This document shows, one piece after another, positions 4,467 to 6,507 of a DNA stretch of 6,507 nucleotides (its first letter is position 1; each line of letters opens with the position of its first letter). Below the pieces are notes generated by a model that saw only the letters and a program-made list of their open reading frames with translations, did not search any database and was not told where the DNA came from. The position numbers were made by a program, and so were the translations under genes. The DNA comes from CAZJFC01 sp964545245. GTDB lineage: Bacteria > Pseudomonadota > Alphaproteobacteria > Rickettsiales > 21-14-0-20-44-7. Where the stretch lies: the NCBI GenBank assembly GCA_964545245.1, contig CAZJFC010000082.1:1-6507 (forward strand), read 5' to 3'.

Positions 4467-6507
4467 ATGGCTGCTAAAAAACAAGTAAAAAAACCCGCCG
4501 CGAAATCATTCCTGCAGAAAATTGCATCAAAGTTAACCGCAAAAAAACCAGCGCCGAAAGCCGCTACAAAAAAACCTGCGGCTAAAAAACCGGCCATCAA
4601 AAAACCAATCGCGAAAAAACCTGCCGCGAAAAAGCCGGTGGTAAAAAAACCCGCCGCAAAAAAACCGGCGCCAAAAGCCGTTGCCAAAAAAGCGCCGGCA
4701 AAAAAAACGCCCGTTAAAAAATCTGCCGCAAAACCGGTAAAAAAACCAATCGCGAAAAAGCCATTGGCAAAACAACCTGCTGCCAAAAAGCCATCAAGCA
4801 AACAAACACCGCAAAAAAAACAGCCGGTTAAGGCAGTTGCGAAAAATACCGCTATAAAAGCTGCGGCAACTCCTGTAAAAGCCCCTGCTCCAACTAAGAA
4901 CAATGTCAAAGTAGACAAAGACAAGCAGGATATGACCAAGACTAAAACCCAGAAAGCAGAAAAAGAAAGCAAGAAAGCCCAAGCAAAATCCAAAACTCCA
5001 AAAAGCGCCCCGGAACAGGATGAAGCAGCCACAAAGGCAGATAATAAGGAAATCTTCAAGACGGCGCTCAAGAAAGCCATCCAGCGCGGTAAGGAACGCG
5101 GCGGCATCACTTTTGATGAGATCAACCTCATGCTGCCGGGCGATAAATTTTCCACCGAGGAAATTGACGAATTCGTTTCCAAGCTGAATGACGCTGACGT
5201 CATCGTTGCCGAAAACGCCGATGACTTCATTGAAAAAGAAGGCCTTGAAGCGCAGGAAGATGAAAACCATGGCCGTACCGATGACCCGGTAAGGCTATAC
5301 CTGCGTGAAATGGGCGGCGTTGAGCTTCTTTCCCGCGAGGGCGAGATCGAGATCGCCAAACGTATCGAGGAAAACCGCGAGAAAATGCTTTCCTCCCTGT
5401 TTGAAACACCGCTCGCGCTCCGCACGCTCATCAACTGGCGCAACGACCTTAACGAAGGAAAGATCCTCCTCCGCAACTTTATCGACCTTGACGCGACCTA
5501 TGGCGCAGGCCCCGGCAACACCGTGACCTATAACAAGCCTGTGGATGCTGATTTTGAAACCCTCGAAGACAAACGCCGCAAGGAAAAAGAACGCAAAAAA
5601 ACCCGCACTGACGACGAAGTCGAGGAAGAGGAAGAAGACGACGGCGAGGAAGAAAAAGAGGAAGATTACGATGATGCAAACGTTTCCCTTGCCGCAATGG
5701 AAGAGAAGCTCATGCCCATCGTCCGCGAGGCGCTCGACAAGGCGACCGACGCCTGCAAGAAACTCCTGAAAATTCAGGAAGCAAAGCTTGAAGCCGCGCT
5801 TGAGCACAAGAAACCGGAAGATAAACTGCTCAAAAAATATGAACAGCTCAAGAAAGACGCAGTGGAAGCGCTCAAGGAAATCCGCTTCGACAACCTCGTT
5901 ATCGACAGGATGATAATCGAGCTTTATGAAACCAACAAAAAACTTGTCGCGATCGATACCGAGTTCCTGCAACTTGCCGAAAAGAATAAAATCAAGCGTC
6001 CGCTGTTCCTCCAGAACTATTACGGCAATGAGCTGAACCCCGGCTGGCTCAAGGAAATGTCCAAGCTTAAAATAAAAGGCTGGGATGAATTCGCGACCAA
6101 GGAATCCGCCAATATCAAGCGCATCCGCGAAGCCGTCCGCACCGCCGCAGGCAGCATCGGGCTTGATATCGCCGAATTCAAACGCCTTGTAATGGCCGTC
6201 CAGAAAGGTGAGCGTGACAGCAACCAGGCGAAAAAAGAAATGATCGAGGCAAACCTCCGCCTCGTGATTTCCATCGCGAAAAAATACACCAACCGCGGCC
6301 TGCAATTCCTCGACCTTATACAGGAAGGAAATATCGGCCTGATGAAAGCGGTGGATAAATTCGAATACCGCCGCGGATATAAATTCTCCACCTACGCTAC
6401 ATGGTGGATACGCCAGGCAATCACCCGCTCAATCGCCGACCAGGCACGCACCATCCGCATCCCCGTGCATATGATTGAGACGATCAATAAGATCGTCCGC
6501 ACCACCC
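4467..6507 (+). CDS. rpoD: RNA polymerase sigma factor RpoD with lysine-rich N-terminal tail (partial)
   Basis: Housekeeping sigma-70 that directs core RNA polymerase to most promoters. The reading frame is open from 4467 to the right edge (680 codons), and the C-terminus (regions 3 and 4) lies outside. Order of parts: an unusual basic tail (1-192), region 1.1 (about 193-262, IFKTALKKAIQRGKERGGITFDEIN), region 1.2 (about 272-308, DDPVRLYLREMGGVELLSREGE), the non-conserved region (about 309-585) with an acidic run at 382-403, and region 2 (about 588-660, with ANLRLVISIAKKYTNRGLQFLDLIQEGNIGL and KFSTYATWWIRQAITRSIADQARTIRIP split across 595-666). The tail has about 60 lysines in 190 residues; residues 1-149 contain no Asp, Glu or Arg, and the first Arg is at 207. 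A short amphipathic stretch SFLQKIASKL (14-23) precedes the repeats. The start at 4467 is backed by GGAG 10 nt upstream. An internal ATG at codon 156 (4932) could give a tail-less form, but its AGGA is only one base away. Confidence 0.95.
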   Translation, partial: MAAKKQVKKPAAKSFLQKIASKLTAKKPAPKAATKKPAAKKPAIKKPIAKKPAAKKPVVKKPAAKKPAPKAVAKKAPAKKTPVKKSAAKPVKKPIAKKPLAKQPAAKKPSSKQTPQKKQPVKAVAKNTAIKAAATPVKAPAPTKNNVKVDKDKQDMTKTKTQKAEKESKKAQAKSKTPKSAPEQDEAATKADNKEIFKTALKKAIQRGKERGGITFDEINLMLPGDKFSTEEIDEFVSKLNDADVIVAENADDFIEKEGLEAQEDENHGRTDDPVRLYLREMGGVELLSREGEIEIAKRIEENREKMLSSLFETPLALRTLINWRNDLNEGKILLRNFIDLDATYGAGPGNTVTYNKPVDADFETLEDKRRKEKERKKTRTDDEVEEEEEDDGEEEKEEDYDDANVSLAAMEEKLMPIVREALDKATDACKKLLKIQEAKLEAALEHKKPEDKLLKKYEQLKKDAVEALKEIRFDNLVIDRMIIELYETNKKLVAIDTEFLQLAEKNKIKRPLFLQNYYGNELNPGWLKEMSKLKIKGWDEFATKESANIKRIREAVRTAAGSIGLDIAEFKRLVMAVQKGERDSNQAKKEMIEANLRLVISIAKKYTNRGLQFLDLIQEGNIGLMKAVDKFEYRRGYKFSTYATWWIRQAITRSIADQARTIRIPVHMIETINKIVRTT
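4569..4673 (+). repeat. seven 15-bp in-frame repeats encoding KKPxx
   Basis: Codons 35-69 of rpoD are seven uninterrupted pentapeptides, each beginning Lys-Lys-Pro (prolines at 37, 42, 47, 52, 57, 62, 67) and followed by two small or aliphatic residues (AA, AI, IA, AA, VV, AA, AP). The DNA copies have drifted mainly at silent positions: the proline codons use all four forms (CCT, CCG, CCA, CCT, CCG, CCC, CCG), while lysine is nearly always AAA. Degenerate KKP/KKxP units extend on both sides (26-28, 84-109). The resulting runs of 6-8 A residues are potential slippage sites. Confidence 0.85.

Noticed and set aside
4445..5476. Long minus-strand frame of 343 codons rich in Phe, Ala and Gly opposite the start of rpoD, resembling a membrane protein
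   Set aside because: It is the complement of the AAA-rich KKPxx repeats: lysine codons read backward as TTT and prevent stops. The plus frame has a Shine-Dalgarno, recognisable sigma regions and silent codon drift.
6285..6292. A further TACACCAA inside rpoD
   Set aside because: It encodes Tyr-Thr-Asn of the conserved KKYTNRG motif in region 2, so the bases are set by the protein and not by an operator.
5295..6305. Minus-strand frame of 336 codons opposite rpoD
   Set aside because: It lies wholly antisense to regions 1.2 to 2 of RpoD, shows no recognisable domain, and is a codon-bias shadow.

Overview
The window looks like a chromosomal segment of an alphaproteobacterium of middling GC content. 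The evidence is the dnaG-rpoD pair, the rluB-rsmD pair, an RpoD with a long non-conserved insert between regions 1.2 and 2, an XRE regulator of the 'QxVQKYE' type, and short GTCATTCCCG-type and ACCCCGCG-type intergenic palindromes. Genus and order cannot be read from the sequence alone.

Layout, left to right: (1) 1-159 is non-coding, with two hairpins that share the same loop and a run of GTAACCA/GCAACCA repeats. (2) 160-1420 on the minus strand is an rRNA-modification operon: an RsuA/RluB-family pseudouridine synthase followed 16 nt later by rsmD. (3) 1421-1512 is a divergent control region with three copies of the half-site TACACCAA. It separates rluB from (4) an XRE-family regulator (1513-1887, plus). 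(5) 1888-2209 is a 322-nt convergent gap filled with palindromes, including a nested 186-bp imperfect inverted repeat. (6) 2210-2629 (minus) is an ExbD/TolR-like membrane protein with no ExbB/TolQ beside it. (7) 2630-2688 is a very tight back-to-back promoter region. (8) dnaG (2689-4461) and rpoD (4467 to beyond the right edge) form the primase-sigma part of the macromolecular synthesis operon, without rpsU next to it.

The most notable feature is rpoD. Before region 1.1 it carries an extra tail of about 190 residues. The first 149 residues have about 48 lysines, no Asp, Glu or Arg, and a core of seven exact KKPxx pentapeptides, so it resembles a histone-H1/AlgP-type tail fused to the housekeeping sigma factor. 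A comparable Lys/Ala/Pro-rich segment is known in actinobacterial SigA/HrdB, so the general idea has a precedent, but it is not part of the classical proteobacterial sigma-70.

Two regulatory patterns also stand out. All four genes at the head of a transcription unit (rluB, XRE, exbD-like, dnaG) have promoter-like hexamers placed so that transcription would begin 0-8 nt before the start codon, with no Shine-Dalgarno. The internal genes rsmD and rpoD do have one. In addition, an 11-bp stretch of the XRE operator (TTACACCAAAT) recurs exactly at the dnaG -10/start codon, which suggests, without proof, that the XRE protein may also control dnaG-rpoD.
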